A DNA stretch of 64,000 nt from DASQYE01 sp035940775 (GCA_035940775.1 DASZEN010000033.1:310001-374000); one strand, 5' to 3'; positions 53,751 to 63,435 are shown, counted from the stretch's first letter. Made by a program: numbers and translations. The notes: generated by a model from the letters alone, not told the origin.

Positions 53751-55880
53751 TCATTTTGACCCCTGGCCGTCTAATTTGGCTTTGATTTTGGTTATCTCGT
53801 CAACCTCTACGGCCAGGGCCAGCGCCTTTTGCCAGGCGGCGCGTGCCTGTTCCATACGCCCGCGCCGTTGATAGAGGTCGCCCAGGTGATTGTGAATCGT
53901 GGCGGATGCGGCGTCACGGCGCGCGGCCTCGCTCAGGTGGCGTTCGGCTTCGTCCAGGTTGCCGAGCTTGAAATAGGCCCATCCCAGGCTATCCAGAAAA
54001 GAGGAGTTGGTCGGCTCGGCGCGCACGGCCTTTTGAATCATCTCCAGCGCTTCGTTGAGCCGTTCGTTACGCTCGACCAGAAAGTAGCCCAGATTATTCA
54101 GGGCCGTCGCATTGTTGGGCTCGCGCGCCAGCACCCGGCGCAGCGATTCTTCAGAGCCTTTAGTATCACCGGCCGCCTCCTGTGCCGAAGAGAGCGTAAT
54201 GAGTGCTGCGGCGACCAGATCCTGGCGCTCGGGCGGGGCCAGCTCCAGCATCTTGCGCGCGGCTTCTATGGCCTGGCGTCCGCGCCCGGCCTGCGTATTG
54301 AGGGCCGATATTATGCGGTAGGTATCGAAGTCTTCGAGCGACCCCTTGAGTCGCCCGCGCAGCAGCGTCATCGCTTCGTCAACGCGCCCGAGGTCTGTGA
54401 GCGTTGCGGCCTCCAGATTGATGAACGCGGCTTCTTCGGGAAAGCGCAGGCGCGCCGAACGAATGGCCGCGAGCGCTTCCTGGCGCTGGCCCTGATTCCG
54501 TAAGAAATCTATGCGCTCCTCTTCGGCAGTCGGGTCGGAGGGGCCGAGCAGGCGACGCATACGCTCGATGGTCGCCGTCACTTCGGCGGTGCGCCCCGCG
54601 ATCTTCTGTAGATTAAGGATGCGCTGTAGGACGACCGCCGCGATCTCCCTATCGTCGTCTGCGCTTAGCACGGAATCGCCTATGTTTCGTTCTTTCAGCA
54701 ACTCTTCAAAGACGGCTATGGCCTCGTCGTAGCGCAGAGCGTCAGAGAAGATTTGCGCCAGATAAAGGCGGAGCAGAAGCTGTTCGCGATCACCCTTGGG
54801 GCGGCGGGCGATGGCTGCGCGAAGCGTCGCGGCGGCCTCGTCGACGCGACCGGCGCGCGCCTGTACGCGCCCCAGCAACCTGACCGCAGAAGCGTTCGAC
54901 GGATCGTCGGCGACCATACGCTGCAATTCGGCGACGGCATTGGCATCGTTACCGCCAGCCTCGAAAGCCTGGTTCAGCAGATCTGAATAATCTTTGTTCT
55001 CGGGGTTGAGCGCGATGGCGCGGCGAATGGCGGCGATGGCTTCGGTGGTGCGCCCGGCGGCGATAAAGGCTTCGCCGAGCCGCGCATTGGCGGCGTCCGA
55101 TGTCAACTCACGACCGTTTGTGACGAATTGGAAGATGCGCGGGTCTGAGGCGGGCGAGGCCGCGACCCAGCGCGTCCAGGCCTCTATCGCTTCCGCGTTC
55201 TTACCCATCGCATAGTAGAACTCGCCGAGCAAGGCCCAAGCTTCGGCGTCCGTCGGCTCAAGCCGCGCCACCTCGCGCAGTTCAGCGACGGCCTGCTCCG
55301 CAGCTTTTCGGTCAAGGTTATTATCACGCAGCCCGCTCTTGATCGCGTAGATGCGCGACAGGAGGCGATGTGCGCCCAGGTTGCCGCGATCAATGCGCGC
55401 GGCGATTGAAGCCTCGCGCTCGGCCAGGGGGAAATCCTGCGGCGGGTAGAAGAAGGCCAGCTCGGCGAGCGCCGTATGCGCTTCGGCGAGCGTCGGGTCG
55501 AGCGCGGCCGCCTGCTGAAAAGCCTTCTGCGCCAGATTTATAAGGTTGGCCGAGATGCCGCCCCGCAGAGCAGACATATAGCGCTGCCCTTCGAGCAGCT
55601 TGGCGTAAGCCTGCGCGCGTCGCTCGCGCTGCGTTGCCGTTTGCTGCTGCTGTGGCGTCGGCGTTGACGGGGCGGCAGCACTGGTAGGAGAAGGAGCGGG
55701 CTTTTCTTGTGCCCTTGCGTCCATAACCCGACCGAAAGCCGCAGGAGTTATGTTCGGTGCGAGTCTCGCGTTGACGCGAGCAAGGATGGTCTCGGCCTGC
55801 GCGACATGTACTGTCGTGAAAGCTGCCAGGAAGAGGCACGCGAGCGAGAGGCGTGGGGCCCGGCCGGAAAATCTTTTCAC
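53751..55880 (-). CDS. large tetratricopeptide-repeat protein
   Basis: 709 residues. A signal peptide (about 8-30, LACLFLAAFTTVHVAQAE) is followed by at least twelve TPR-like repeats from about 90 to 700, recognisable by W/L-G-A-P spacing such as AEAWALLGEFYYAMGKNAEA and SFLDSLGWAYFKLGNLDEAE. A Pro/Gln-rich spacer lies at about 55-85. Probably a periplasmic scaffold. The GTG start overlaps the stop of the membrane-protein gene by four bases (GTGA). Confidence 0.9.
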   Translation of the reverse strand: MKRFSGRAPRLSLACLFLAAFTTVHVAQAETILARVNARLAPNITPAAFGRVMDARAQEKPAPSPTSAAAPSTPTPQQQQTATQRERRAQAYAKLLEGQRYMSALRGGISANLINLAQKAFQQAAALDPTLAEAHTALAELAFFYPPQDFPLAEREASIAARIDRGNLGAHRLLSRIYAIKSGLRDNNLDRKAAEQAVAELREVARLEPTDAEAWALLGEFYYAMGKNAEAIEAWTRWVAASPASDPRIFQFVTNGRELTSDAANARLGEAFIAAGRTTEAIAAIRRAIALNPENKDYSDLLNQAFEAGGNDANAVAELQRMVADDPSNASAVRLLGRVQARAGRVDEAAATLRAAIARRPKGDREQLLLRLYLAQIFSDALRYDEAIAVFEELLKERNIGDSVLSADDDREIAAVVLQRILNLQKIAGRTAEVTATIERMRRLLGPSDPTAEEERIDFLRNQGQRQEALAAIRSARLRFPEEAAFINLEAATLTDLGRVDEAMTLLRGRLKGSLEDFDTYRIISALNTQAGRGRQAIEAARKMLELAPPERQDLVAAALITLSSAQEAAGDTKGSEESLRRVLAREPNNATALNNLGYFLVERNERLNEALEMIQKAVRAEPTNSSFLDSLGWAYFKLGNLDEAERHLSEAARRDAASATIHNHLGDLYQRRGRMEQARAAWQKALALAVEVDEITKIKAKLDGQGSK

Positions 55881-56392
55881 GCCACACTTCCTTTCGCGGG
55901 CGGCGCATTGGCATCGCCCGTCCGCTCAATCCCATTGACGACGCGCTGCCAGGCCGAGCGGCGCGGATAGCAATATATCAGGACGATCAGAGCGACGCCC
56001 GCGGCGCGCACCATGTCAAAGGGCTGGCCCGTCAGCATCGTCGCGATGAAGCCCATCAGGGCGATGGCCCCGCCCAGAAAAGCCACCTGTAGGGTCGTTC
56101 CCTGCAAAGACTTTAGCAGGCCGGAGATGCCGCGCAAGCCCGCTATGTCCTGCAAACGCATCGCGGCAAATTTTGTGCGACGCAACGCGAAAGCGCCCAG
56201 CGCGAACAGCACAATGGCGATCCACAAGGCCATGACGAGCGCCGGGTCTCCGGGCCTGTAGATGTAATCTTTGGCGGCGAAGGCGACACCCACCAGAACG
56301 AGCGCCAGCAGGATGAAAGCGATGACGACCGCGGCGGCCACACGATGGCGGCGAGCCAGCTCTTCATTCGTGTTTTCGGTTGCTTGCGTCAT
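55877..56392 (-). CDS. small multi-pass membrane protein
   Basis: 171 residues with four predicted membrane helices (about 17-40, 52-70, 100-118 and 127-143). The family is not recognised. Its stop overlaps the start of the TPR gene, so the two are translationally coupled and may work together at the inner membrane. Confidence 0.7.
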   Translation of the reverse strand: MTQATENTNEELARRHRVAAAVVIAFILLALVLVGVAFAAKDYIYRPGDPALVMALWIAIVLFALGAFALRRTKFAAMRLQDIAGLRGISGLLKSLQGTTLQVAFLGGAIALMGFIATMLTGQPFDMVRAAGVALIVLIYCYPRRSAWQRVVNGIERTGDANAPPAKGSVA

Positions 56393-56587
56393 GCCTTAAC
56401 CAACGAGTGACATTTACGGATGATAAGCGCTTACGGGCTTTACGCTCCACGCACCTTGAACGCGCCTTTTTGAAATCTTAGCATTCGCCTTTCAGGCAGG
56501 GCAAAGGGGCGGCATGATTTCAGAGCCCTCGCCAACCGATATTCTTCACCTACTGGCGCGCGCGCGCCCGTTTGCGGCGCTCGTCGT

Positions 56588-56656
56588 AAGAAGGAGAGCG
56601 ACTTGATCGAGGGCCGAGCCCAGTGGGCCCGGCCCTCGACCGGAATCGCTTCTTAA
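56588..56656 (-). terminator. long hairpin at the end of the BamD-like gene
   Basis: TCGAGGGCCGAGCCCA pairs with TGGGCCCGGCCCTCGA with one mismatch, and outer AAGAAG and GCGA words pair with TCGC and CTTCTT. It begins at the stop codon. A long structured terminator is likely, although there is no T-tract. Confidence 0.6.
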
Positions 56657-58209
56657 GGTTTCGTACCGGCGGGCGCGGCGGGCACAGATGCCGGGGGCGG
56701 AGTGACGGGCGGCGCGTTGGACGGCGCGGGAGCGGCCGTAACGGGGCGCGCCGGGGGGCGGCGTTGGACGGGGTCTACGATTGAGGGCGCATTGGGCGTC
56801 GTCTGCGACGGCAATTCGCCCTGGTTTCGCAGGACTACGTCGATCAGGTCGTTCCCGCTCTTGTCGTCCTTGCTGATAAGCACGCCGTTCTTATCAACCG
56901 TAACGTCTACCGTGCCGAGCACTTCGCTCAATACTTTTTGCATCGTGCCGGGGCGGTCTGGCGCAGCCATCTTAATCTTGATCGGGTCGGGGTCGGGGAC
57001 GGCCGAGCCGATCTTGGTCAACTGATCCTTGGCCTTCTCGGCATACTCGCTGTTGGGCCAATCGCGCACGACCTGCTGGTAATACTTGGCGGCCTCATCC
57101 GGCTCTTCCTCCTCTACGTAGAGGTCGCCGAGGCGGTAAAGCACCTCGTCCATGTAAGAGAAGTCCGGATACTTCTCGACGATCTCGCGCAGGCGGGACT
57201 GCGCGCCCCTTGCGCCGCCGTTGCCGTTCGCGCTGCGCTTGTAATAGAAGCGTGCGACGAGCAGATTGTGCATCCCCAGATTTTCCTGTACTTCGCGCAG
57301 GCGTCTGAGCGCCGCCTCTTTCAAAGGCGTATCGGGAAACTGTTGCAGAAGCACCTTCAAGCGCTGCTCGGCCTTGCGCGCGTTGGTCGTCTGGCGGTCG
57401 GGGAGTCCCATCTGCCGCATGTCCGCCTCGGCTATTTTGAGCATCACGTCGTCGGCGAGCGGGTGGGTCGGGAAAAACGTGAGCCAGTCCTGATAAGCGG
57501 CCGCCGCCTGGATCAAGGAGCTGGTCACGCCTTCAAGGTAAAAGGAATCGGCGATGGCGAGCTTGGCCATCGGCAGATAGGTCGAATCGGGATAGGTTGT
57601 GATGATCGTGTTGAAGAGCAGGCGTCCGGTCTCGTGATTGCCTTTACGCACTTCCCTGGCGGCTTCCTCGAACAGGACGCGATCACGACCCGGCGCGACC
57701 GTGCCGGTCAGCTCTTCATACTTGTCATCACCGCCGCCGCCGAAGATGCCGAGGAATCCCTTCTTCTTTTTCTTCTTGGCGGGAGCGCTCGCGGCTGCGT
57801 TGGCGCTGCGTGCGCTGGCAGTGCTTTGCAGCCCCGCCTCGACGCGCGTGTTCAGGTCGGCGACCGAAGCTTCCAGGCGGTCGAGCAGCCCGGCTTCGAG
57901 CCGCTCGGAATGCTCCACCTTGCCGCGCGCATCCAGAACATCCTTCAGGACGGAGCTGACCTCCTGCTCCAATCCGCGCAGGCGCGCGCCCGGATCATCA
58001 GCCGACGCTCGTGTTCCATCGCCGTCCTTGGCGTTGATGGACGAGATCGCATTATTGAGCGAGCGCCGCATAGTATCGAGGCGCGATTTCATAACGTCCA
58101 GGCGCTGAGCGGGCGAAGCATCGCTGCCCTGCGCGAAGACGGCCACCGATGCGAAACCTGCGAGCAGGATCGCGCCCAGGGCGACGGATGCGAGACGACG
58201 AAAATGCAT
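56653..58209 (-). CDS. BamD-like (outer membrane assembly) TPR protein
   Basis: 518 residues from the ATG at 58209, with GGAGG seven bases upstream; the in-frame extension to 58272 is made by a palindromic repeat. A signal peptide (about 5-27) is followed by a coiled-coil-prone part (30-130), a Lys-rich segment (KKKKKKGFLGIFGGGG) and a BamD/YfiO-like TPR domain (about 180-400, TYPDSTYLPMAKLAIADSFY). The C-terminal 100 residues are Pro/Ala-rich. It lacks a clear lipobox, unlike true BamD. Role in outer membrane assembly is inferred. Confidence 0.78.
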   Translation of the reverse strand: MHFRRLASVALGAILLAGFASVAVFAQGSDASPAQRLDVMKSRLDTMRRSLNNAISSINAKDGDGTRASADDPGARLRGLEQEVSSVLKDVLDARGKVEHSERLEAGLLDRLEASVADLNTRVEAGLQSTASARSANAAASAPAKKKKKKGFLGIFGGGGDDKYEELTGTVAPGRDRVLFEEAAREVRKGNHETGRLLFNTIITTYPDSTYLPMAKLAIADSFYLEGVTSSLIQAAAAYQDWLTFFPTHPLADDVMLKIAEADMRQMGLPDRQTTNARKAEQRLKVLLQQFPDTPLKEAALRRLREVQENLGMHNLLVARFYYKRSANGNGGARGAQSRLREIVEKYPDFSYMDEVLYRLGDLYVEEEEPDEAAKYYQQVVRDWPNSEYAEKAKDQLTKIGSAVPDPDPIKIKMAAPDRPGTMQKVLSEVLGTVDVTVDKNGVLISKDDKSGNDLIDVVLRNQGELPSQTTPNAPSIVDPVQRRPPARPVTAAPAPSNAPPVTPPPASVPAAPAGTKP

Positions 58210-58228
58210 TATAAAACCTCCAAATAAA

Positions 58229-58329
58229 TTAAGGGATGAGGGCCGCAGGGATGAGGGATGAAATAAAAGCATTCAAGGAAGTTGAATCGTTTCTTTCATC
58301 CCTCGGCCCTTTGCCCTCCGCCCTGCCTT
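58229..58329. repeat. intergenic imperfect palindrome, family B (copy 2)
   Basis: Between rpe and the BamD-like gene. The left arm has GGGATGAGGGCCGCAGGGAT and GATGAAATAAAAGCATTCAA, the right arm TTGAATCG, TTTCATCCCTCGGCCC and GCCCTCCGCCCTGCC. Confidence 0.78.
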
Positions 58330-58330
58330 T

Positions 58331-58993
58331 CTACGCCCACTGCAAGGTGGCTTCGCGGAGTTCGCGAACGGCCTCCGTGGGGTCTGTCGTGCCGAAGATG
58401 GCCGAGCCGGAAACGATGATTTCAGCGCCCGCCGCCGCAACCTGCTCGACATTGTCGCGATCAATGCCGCCGTCTATCTCTATGCGGACGGAGAGTCCAC
58501 GCTCGTCGATCAAGCGGCGCAGGCGGCGCAGCTTGTCGAGCGAGGTTCCTATGAATTTCTGTCCGCCGAAGCCCGGATTGACGCTCATCAACAGTATGAA
58601 ATCGGCGAAGGGCAATGCCTCTTCCAGAGCAATCAGCGGCGTCGCCGGGTTGATCGCCACGCCCGCCTGCGCGCCCTTCTGCCTGATCGCAGAGAGCGTG
58701 CGGTGCAGGTGCGGGTCGGCCTCGACGTGAACCGAGACCATCTGCGCGCCCGCTTCGACGAACTGTTCGGCCCAGCGGCCCGGCTCCGAGATCATCAGAT
58801 GGGTGTCCACGATCAGGCGCGTACTGGCGGCGACGGCCTTTACCACGGGCAGGCCGACCGTGATGTTGGGCACGAAATGGCCGTCCATAATGTCGACGTG
58901 GATGACGCTGGCCCCGCCGCGCTCGACCGCCGCGATCTCCTCGCCGAGCCGCGTGAAGTTTGCGGATAGAATCGAAGGTGCTATTTCTACCAT
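58331..58993 (-). CDS. rpe: ribulose-phosphate 3-epimerase
   Basis: 220 residues, TIM barrel. VEIAPSILSANFTRLGEEI opens the family, with metal ligands in HVDIMDGHFVPNIT and the catalytic aspartate region in VRIEIDGGIDRDN. It interconverts ribulose-5-P and xylulose-5-P. Confidence 0.96.
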   Translation of the reverse strand: MVEIAPSILSANFTRLGEEIAAVERGGASVIHVDIMDGHFVPNITVGLPVVKAVAASTRLIVDTHLMISEPGRWAEQFVEAGAQMVSVHVEADPHLHRTLSAIRQKGAQAGVAINPATPLIALEEALPFADFILLMSVNPGFGGQKFIGTSLDKLRRLRRLIDERGLSVRIEIDGGIDRDNVEQVAAAGAEIIVSGSAIFGTTDPTEAVRELREATLQWA

Positions 58994-59085
58994 TCGGTCA
59001 ACTTCTAAAAAAGGGCACGCTCGGCGCGTTCGTGCCGTCGTGCGTCCAGGAGCCGTAGGGAGGACGCCGAACGCCCGTTGAAATC

Positions 59086-59784
59086 TTAACGCAACTGCGG
59101 CGGGCCGCTCGGGACGAAAGGTGGCGTCGAGGGCGTCGAGATCACCGGCGCGCGTTTGTTTGAGTTTCCGCTCGGGCTCCGATCGACATTCGCATTGCGA
59201 GCGCCCGTATTCGCGTTACGATTATTGGCGTTGCCATCGTTCGTATTGCGCGCGTTCGCGTTTCCGTTGCGAAGGCCGACCGCGTTGCTATTATTTGCGT
59301 TCCTGTTATTAGTGTTCTTGGGTCGCTTCGGCTTGTTCTGATTCTCGTTCTGATTACTGGCCGTCGAACCCTGGCTCGCGTTCTGGTTCGCAGACGCCGC
59401 CTCGCCCTCGGGTCTCTTATCTTCTGAGCCTCCCGTGGAGGGCGCAGTCTGGGCGCTCTCGCCCTCTTTAGCGCCGCGCGCGACGATGACCGCCACCGTC
59501 TGCCCGACCTTGATGACTTCATCCTTCTGCGGCGACTGATCGAGGATCGTATCGGGCCTGGCTTCGGGGCTGAAACGTGTGGCGCGCACTCTCATGTGCA
59601 GTCCCGCATCATCAAGCGCCGATTCCGCCGTCACACGATCTTTGCCCTTCACGTCCGGCACTTTCACTTCAGGGCTGCGCAAGGAGAGATAGACCGTTCC
59701 GGCGAGACCAAAGATGAAAGCGACCGCGATGGCGATGATGATTCCGATCTTGCTTAACGCCGAGAGCGCCCGCTTTGCCAGCAT
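59086..59784 (-). CDS. membrane-anchored PASTA-domain protein with Asn-rich tail
   Basis: 232 residues from the ATG at 59784 (LAKRALSALSKIGIIIAI); GTG codons further upstream are alternatives (up to 59859). One membrane helix (about 13-35) is followed by one PASTA domain (about 40-110, SPEVKVPDVKGKDRVTAESA, RFSPEARPDTILDQSPQKDE) and a long polar tail rich in Asn, Arg and Ala. PASTA domains bind peptidoglycan or related ligands. The kinase usually found with them is absent here. It follows rsmB on the same strand. Confidence 0.85.
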   Translation of the reverse strand: MLAKRALSALSKIGIIIAIAVAFIFGLAGTVYLSLRSPEVKVPDVKGKDRVTAESALDDAGLHMRVRATRFSPEARPDTILDQSPQKDEVIKVGQTVAVIVARGAKEGESAQTAPSTGGSEDKRPEGEAASANQNASQGSTASNQNENQNKPKRPKNTNNRNANNSNAVGLRNGNANARNTNDGNANNRNANTGARNANVDRSPSGNSNKRAPVISTPSTPPFVPSGPPQLR

Positions 59785-59921
59785 ACTATCTTTCTTAGCC
59801 TTTCTCACAGGAGGGCGCGCGCCGCGTGATGGGGGCGATGGCGCAGCCCGCGTCACCACTCATGAACCAAGTCGCGAAGTCTAACACCCGCCTCAACCCG
59901 GCTGCAAGTTCCCGCCAGAGC

Positions 59922-61319
59922 TTAACTTCGGCGCTCGAAGGCGGCGATGAAGAAGCCGTCCGCGCCGTCGCGCTGCGGCCAGGTGCGCGCGCGGCCGTCC
60001 GCGCTTTGGAGGTCGCCGGGCGCTTGGATAGAAGCCTGTGTGAAAGAGCCGTTTTCTTTGAGAAAGGAGGCCACAACCGCCTCATTCTCTTCGGGCTCCA
60101 CCGAGCAGGTCGAGTAAACGAGGCGGCCCCGCGCGCCGACTACTTTTGCGGCATTGACGAGAATGGCACGCTGGCGTGCCGACAATTCCGCTATATCAGA
60201 GGGTGAGATGCGCCAGCGTATTTCGGGGTTGCGCCGGAGCGTGCCCGTCCCCGTGCAGGGCGCATCGACCAGCACGCGGTCAAAAGCGCCCTCGGCAAAG
60301 GGTAAAGCGATGGTCGCATCATAGGCGACGGCGGCGACCGCCGCGCCCAAGCCCTGTCGCATCGCACTCTCATGGAGCGTCCGCAGTCGATGCTCGTAGA
60401 GATCGCCCGCGACTATCGACGCTGCGCCTTCGGTTCTATCCGCGATGTAGGTCGTCTTGCTGCCGGGAGCGGCGCAGGCATCCAGCACGCGCTCGCCAGC
60501 TTGCGCACCCAGGGCATGGGCCACCAGTTGCGAGGCTTCGTCCTGAACGTAGACGAATCCCTCGCTGGCCAGCTCTCGCAAACGGGCGCTCGCGCCTTTG
60601 ATGCGCCAGCCTCCGGGCACAATCAGCGAGGGCGAGAGCTGGCCTCCGGCGGCGCGCAACTCTTCAAGCACGTCCCCGTTCTTCGCGCGCGCGGCGACGA
60701 GACGAAAGGCGACGGGCGGCGCTTCGTTATTGGCGCGCGCAAAGGCAGCGGTCGTCTCGGGGCCGAAAGCCTTCGTCCAGCGCTCTATCAACCACTGCGG
60801 GTGCGAGGTCTCTACGGCCAAACGCATGACGGGATCGACGATGCCCTGCGCCGGGTCATACGAGGGTTCCTTGAGCGCGCGTCTGAGCACGGCGTTAATA
60901 AAAGCGGCCGCCGAACGCAGGCGAGCCCTGTAGGCAAGGTTCACGGATTCATTGACGACAGCCGAGGCCGGAATGCGCGACAGAAAGCGTAGCTGGTAGA
61001 GACCGAGCCGGAGGGCACGACGCACGGGAGCATCAAGGCGCGAGGCCGCGCGCGCGGCGTAATGTTCGATCAAACAATCAAGCCAGAGCTGGCGGCGCAA
61101 AGTGCCGAGCACAAGCTCGTAGCAGAGAGCGCGATCATCCGCGCGCAGCCCTTCCGTCTGCATCGCGGCCAGCAGAACGGAAGCAAACGCGCCCTCTTCC
61201 TCGACGCGCCTCAGTATCTCGAATGCGGCGAGGCGGGCGGGCGAGACCGGGGCGCGCGTCCCTTCCGTTTCCCTGCGTCCCCGCTTTTGAAGACTCTTAG
61301 CGTCAACCACCGGGCTCAT
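59922..61319 (-). CDS. rsmB: 16S rRNA cytosine-967 C5-methyltransferase
   Basis: 465 residues. An N-terminal NusB-like RNA-binding domain (about 25-160) precedes the SAM methyltransferase. The SAM loop is CAAPGSKTTYIADRTEGA. The catalytic cysteine motifs are DAPCTGTGTLRRNPEIRW and LVYSTCSVEPEENE. Start overlaps the fmt stop by four bases (ATGA), so the two are translated as a pair. Confidence 0.95.
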   Translation of the reverse strand: MSPVVDAKSLQKRGRRETEGTRAPVSPARLAAFEILRRVEEEGAFASVLLAAMQTEGLRADDRALCYELVLGTLRRQLWLDCLIEHYAARAASRLDAPVRRALRLGLYQLRFLSRIPASAVVNESVNLAYRARLRSAAAFINAVLRRALKEPSYDPAQGIVDPVMRLAVETSHPQWLIERWTKAFGPETTAAFARANNEAPPVAFRLVAARAKNGDVLEELRAAGGQLSPSLIVPGGWRIKGASARLRELASEGFVYVQDEASQLVAHALGAQAGERVLDACAAPGSKTTYIADRTEGAASIVAGDLYEHRLRTLHESAMRQGLGAAVAAVAYDATIALPFAEGAFDRVLVDAPCTGTGTLRRNPEIRWRISPSDIAELSARQRAILVNAAKVVGARGRLVYSTCSVEPEENEAVVASFLKENGSFTQASIQAPGDLQSADGRARTWPQRDGADGFFIAAFERRS

Positions 61320-62251
61320 CCCAATCTCTGGCCCACATGAAGTCGCGCGCCGTTAAGAAAATCGCGCGCGCTCATGCGCCGCTTCCCTTCCGGCTGGACT
61401 TCCTGAAGACGCAGCACTGTTGCCTGACCGCACGCCACATACAGGTCATCATTATGAGCTTCGATGATCGCGCCGTGTTCGAAAGGGGTTGCGCCCGCCA
61501 CCGTCTCCTGTGCCAGTGCGCGCCACACGACGAGGCGTCCCGCGTCCGATCGCGTATAAGCATTCGGCCAGGGTTGGAAGCCGCGCACACGCCTTTCAAT
61601 CTCAAAGGCGCTCGCCCGCCAGTCGATCAAGCCGTCCTCGCGTTTGAGCACGGGCGCAAACGTCGCCTCATCATGCCTTTGCTCGCGCGGCTTGATTTCG
61701 TCCAGACGCCTCAGAGTTTCTCCGAGCAAGTCCGCGCCCGAGAGCGACAGTCGCAGCATCAATCCCGGCGCGGTCTCCTCCGGGCCAATCGCCGTCTCCT
61801 GCTGCAAAAGGATCGCCCCGGTATCGAGCCCCTCGTCCATCTGCATAGTAGTCACGCCGGTCACGCTCTCGCCGCGCACGATGGCCCAGTTGACCGGCGC
61901 AGCGCCCCTGTATTTCGGAAGCAGCGAGAAATGGACGTTGATGCATCCCCTGAGCGGGGCGCGCAGGAAGAGGGGCGGAAGGATACGTCCGTAGGCGACC
62001 ACCACGGCTGCGTCCGCCTCATAAGAGGCGAAGAGTGTGCGCGCCTCTTCCGTCCTTATTTTCGCAGGCTGGTGAATCTTGAGGCCGCACAATTGCGCGA
62101 ACTCTTTGACGGGCGGAGCCTTGAGCTTGTAGCCGCGCCCGGCGGGCGAGTCCGGCTGCGTCCAGACGGCCGCGACCTCGTGCCCGTCTTCAAGACAACG
62201 CCGCAATGTCGGCACAGCCGCCTCCGGCGTGCCCATGAAAATCAAACGCAT
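61316..62251 (-). CDS. fmt: methionyl-tRNA formyltransferase
   Basis: 311 residues. Formyl-donor motif HFSLLPKYRGAAPVNWAI, with the catalytic His and Asn region, and the N-terminal IFMGTPEAAVPTL are diagnostic. It formylates initiator tRNA. A def gene, usually adjacent, is not next to it. Confidence 0.96.
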   Translation of the reverse strand: MRLIFMGTPEAAVPTLRRCLEDGHEVAAVWTQPDSPAGRGYKLKAPPVKEFAQLCGLKIHQPAKIRTEEARTLFASYEADAAVVVAYGRILPPLFLRAPLRGCINVHFSLLPKYRGAAPVNWAIVRGESVTGVTTMQMDEGLDTGAILLQQETAIGPEETAPGLMLRLSLSGADLLGETLRRLDEIKPREQRHDEATFAPVLKREDGLIDWRASAFEIERRVRGFQPWPNAYTRSDAGRLVVWRALAQETVAGATPFEHGAIIEAHNDDLYVACGQATVLRLQEVQPEGKRRMSARDFLNGARLHVGQRLG

Positions 62252-62259
62252 ATAAAATA

Positions 62260-62360
62260 AGGGATGAGGGCGGAGGGCGGCAGCGATGAATTATCGAGTG
62301 AAGGCGTCAATTAGCAGTTCACTCTTGTCTTCATCCCTCATCCCTTCTCTCATTCCCTTC
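62260..62360. repeat. intergenic imperfect palindrome, family B (copy 3)
   Basis: Between fmt and the 318-residue protein. The left arm has AAGGGATGAGGGCGGAGGGC and GTCAATTAGCAG, the right arm AGTTCACTC and CTTCATCCCTCATCCCTTCT. Confidence 0.72.
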
Positions 62361-62361
62361 G

Positions 62362-63318
62362 TCAGAACGCGCACCTGTAACTTGCGAACTCGTAAACCTT
62401 CCCCCACCGGCCATTCTGCTTGCCGTAGATCATATAGGTGACGCTCTCGAAGCCATCCGTTATGGTGATGACCTCGCTCGCGCCGTCGGCGTTCAGATCA
62501 AGCTGGTCTACGAGTCTCTCCGTATAGATGCCGGTCGTGCCTATCGCATCTATGTTGCCGCCCGACATGATGTCCTTCTCCGTGTAGCTCGCGTACTCCG
62601 TAACGACGGCCCTGTAGCCGTCATTCTGCGGTTCGGCCAACAGGAAAAGCACGTATCTCTGTTGGCCGCCCTTTCTTTTCTTGACGACGAAGGTTCCGGC
62701 CAGCTCCGCCTTGCCGTCGCCGTCCAGATCAAACGCCGTGAGATTTACGGTTTGAAGAGTCGGAAGCAGCGCGGCGGGCACGCCCTTCTGCCTGAAAGCA
62801 TTTCGCGCCAGGGGCAGGATGGCGGCACGCTCCGAGGCGGTCGGGGCGCGGCGCGAGCCCTCTCCTGCGCGGCCAAGCGAATCCGAATTGGTCGCCAGCG
62901 CCATCACGTTCGAGTTGAGCCGAGCCTTTGAGCGCAGCGTAACCTCGGCCCCGGTGCGGAAACACTCCTCGTCTCTGGTCGATGCTTTGACGGTCAAAGT
63001 ACCGGCGCGCCCCCCGCCAAAGAGCACTCTATACTCAGCCCCCTTGCGATAATATTCGGTGGCGAAACGCGCTATCTCCTCCGGGTCGGAATCACCCGCG
63101 ATCGGGTTCTTATATTTGCCCTGCTCGATAATCAGGATCGGCTCCATCGCGGCCGTCGGGAGGCTGCGAGCGGAGACGACGAAGACAACCGCGCTCGACT
63201 GGCCGCCCTGCCGATTAGCAGGCTCGGCCTTCGCCTGTGGCGCGTCTACTGTAAAAGAGCCGACGAGGGATAAAGCGATGAATAGCGATAAAGCAATGCC
63301 GCCAAGACGAAAGCGCAT
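62362..63318 (-). CDS. secreted protein with calcium-loop-like repeats
   Basis: 318 residues. A signal peptide occupies about 1-30 (LSLFIALSLVGSFTVDAPQA). DLDGDGKAE and DLNADGASEV, about 80 residues apart, are Ca2+-binding loops like those of FG-GAP/VCBS or dockerin repeats. The C-terminus (VTYMIYGKQNGRWGKVYEFA) is beta-rich. Function unknown. It lies between pruA and fmt. Confidence 0.75.
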   Translation of the reverse strand: MRFRLGGIALSLFIALSLVGSFTVDAPQAKAEPANRQGGQSSAVVFVVSARSLPTAAMEPILIIEQGKYKNPIAGDSDPEEIARFATEYYRKGAEYRVLFGGGRAGTLTVKASTRDEECFRTGAEVTLRSKARLNSNVMALATNSDSLGRAGEGSRRAPTASERAAILPLARNAFRQKGVPAALLPTLQTVNLTAFDLDGDGKAELAGTFVVKKRKGGQQRYVLFLLAEPQNDGYRAVVTEYASYTEKDIMSGGNIDAIGTTGIYTERLVDQLDLNADGASEVITITDGFESVTYMIYGKQNGRWGKVYEFASYRCAF

Positions 63319-63375
63319 GGGTTATCCTTTCACTTGAGCCGGGCGCGTCTTCCAGGGGGAAGCGAGGGGTTTCGA

Positions 63376-63421
63376 GGATGAAGGAGAACTTATTCAAGCT
63401 GAATAAGCGTCCCCTTCATCC
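63376..63421. repeat. near-perfect intergenic palindrome
   Basis: GGATGAAGG and CTTATTCA on the left pair with TGAATAAG and CCTTCATCC on the right, with two short mismatches. It lies between the end of the aldehyde dehydrogenase gene and the 318-residue gene. It shares a GGATGAAGG-like word with family B. Confidence 0.7.
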
Positions 63422-63435
63422 TTCCACTTCAGGCT

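Noticed and set aside
56938..58227. 429-residue plus-strand ORF opposite the BamD-like gene
   Set aside because: It is antisense to a well-supported gene and has no family motif. High GC at third codon positions makes long open frames on the opposite strand common.
58210..58272. Longer BamD-like protein starting at 58272
   Set aside because: The extra residues are encoded by the family B palindrome. ATG at 58209 has GGAGG seven bases upstream and starts a signal peptide.
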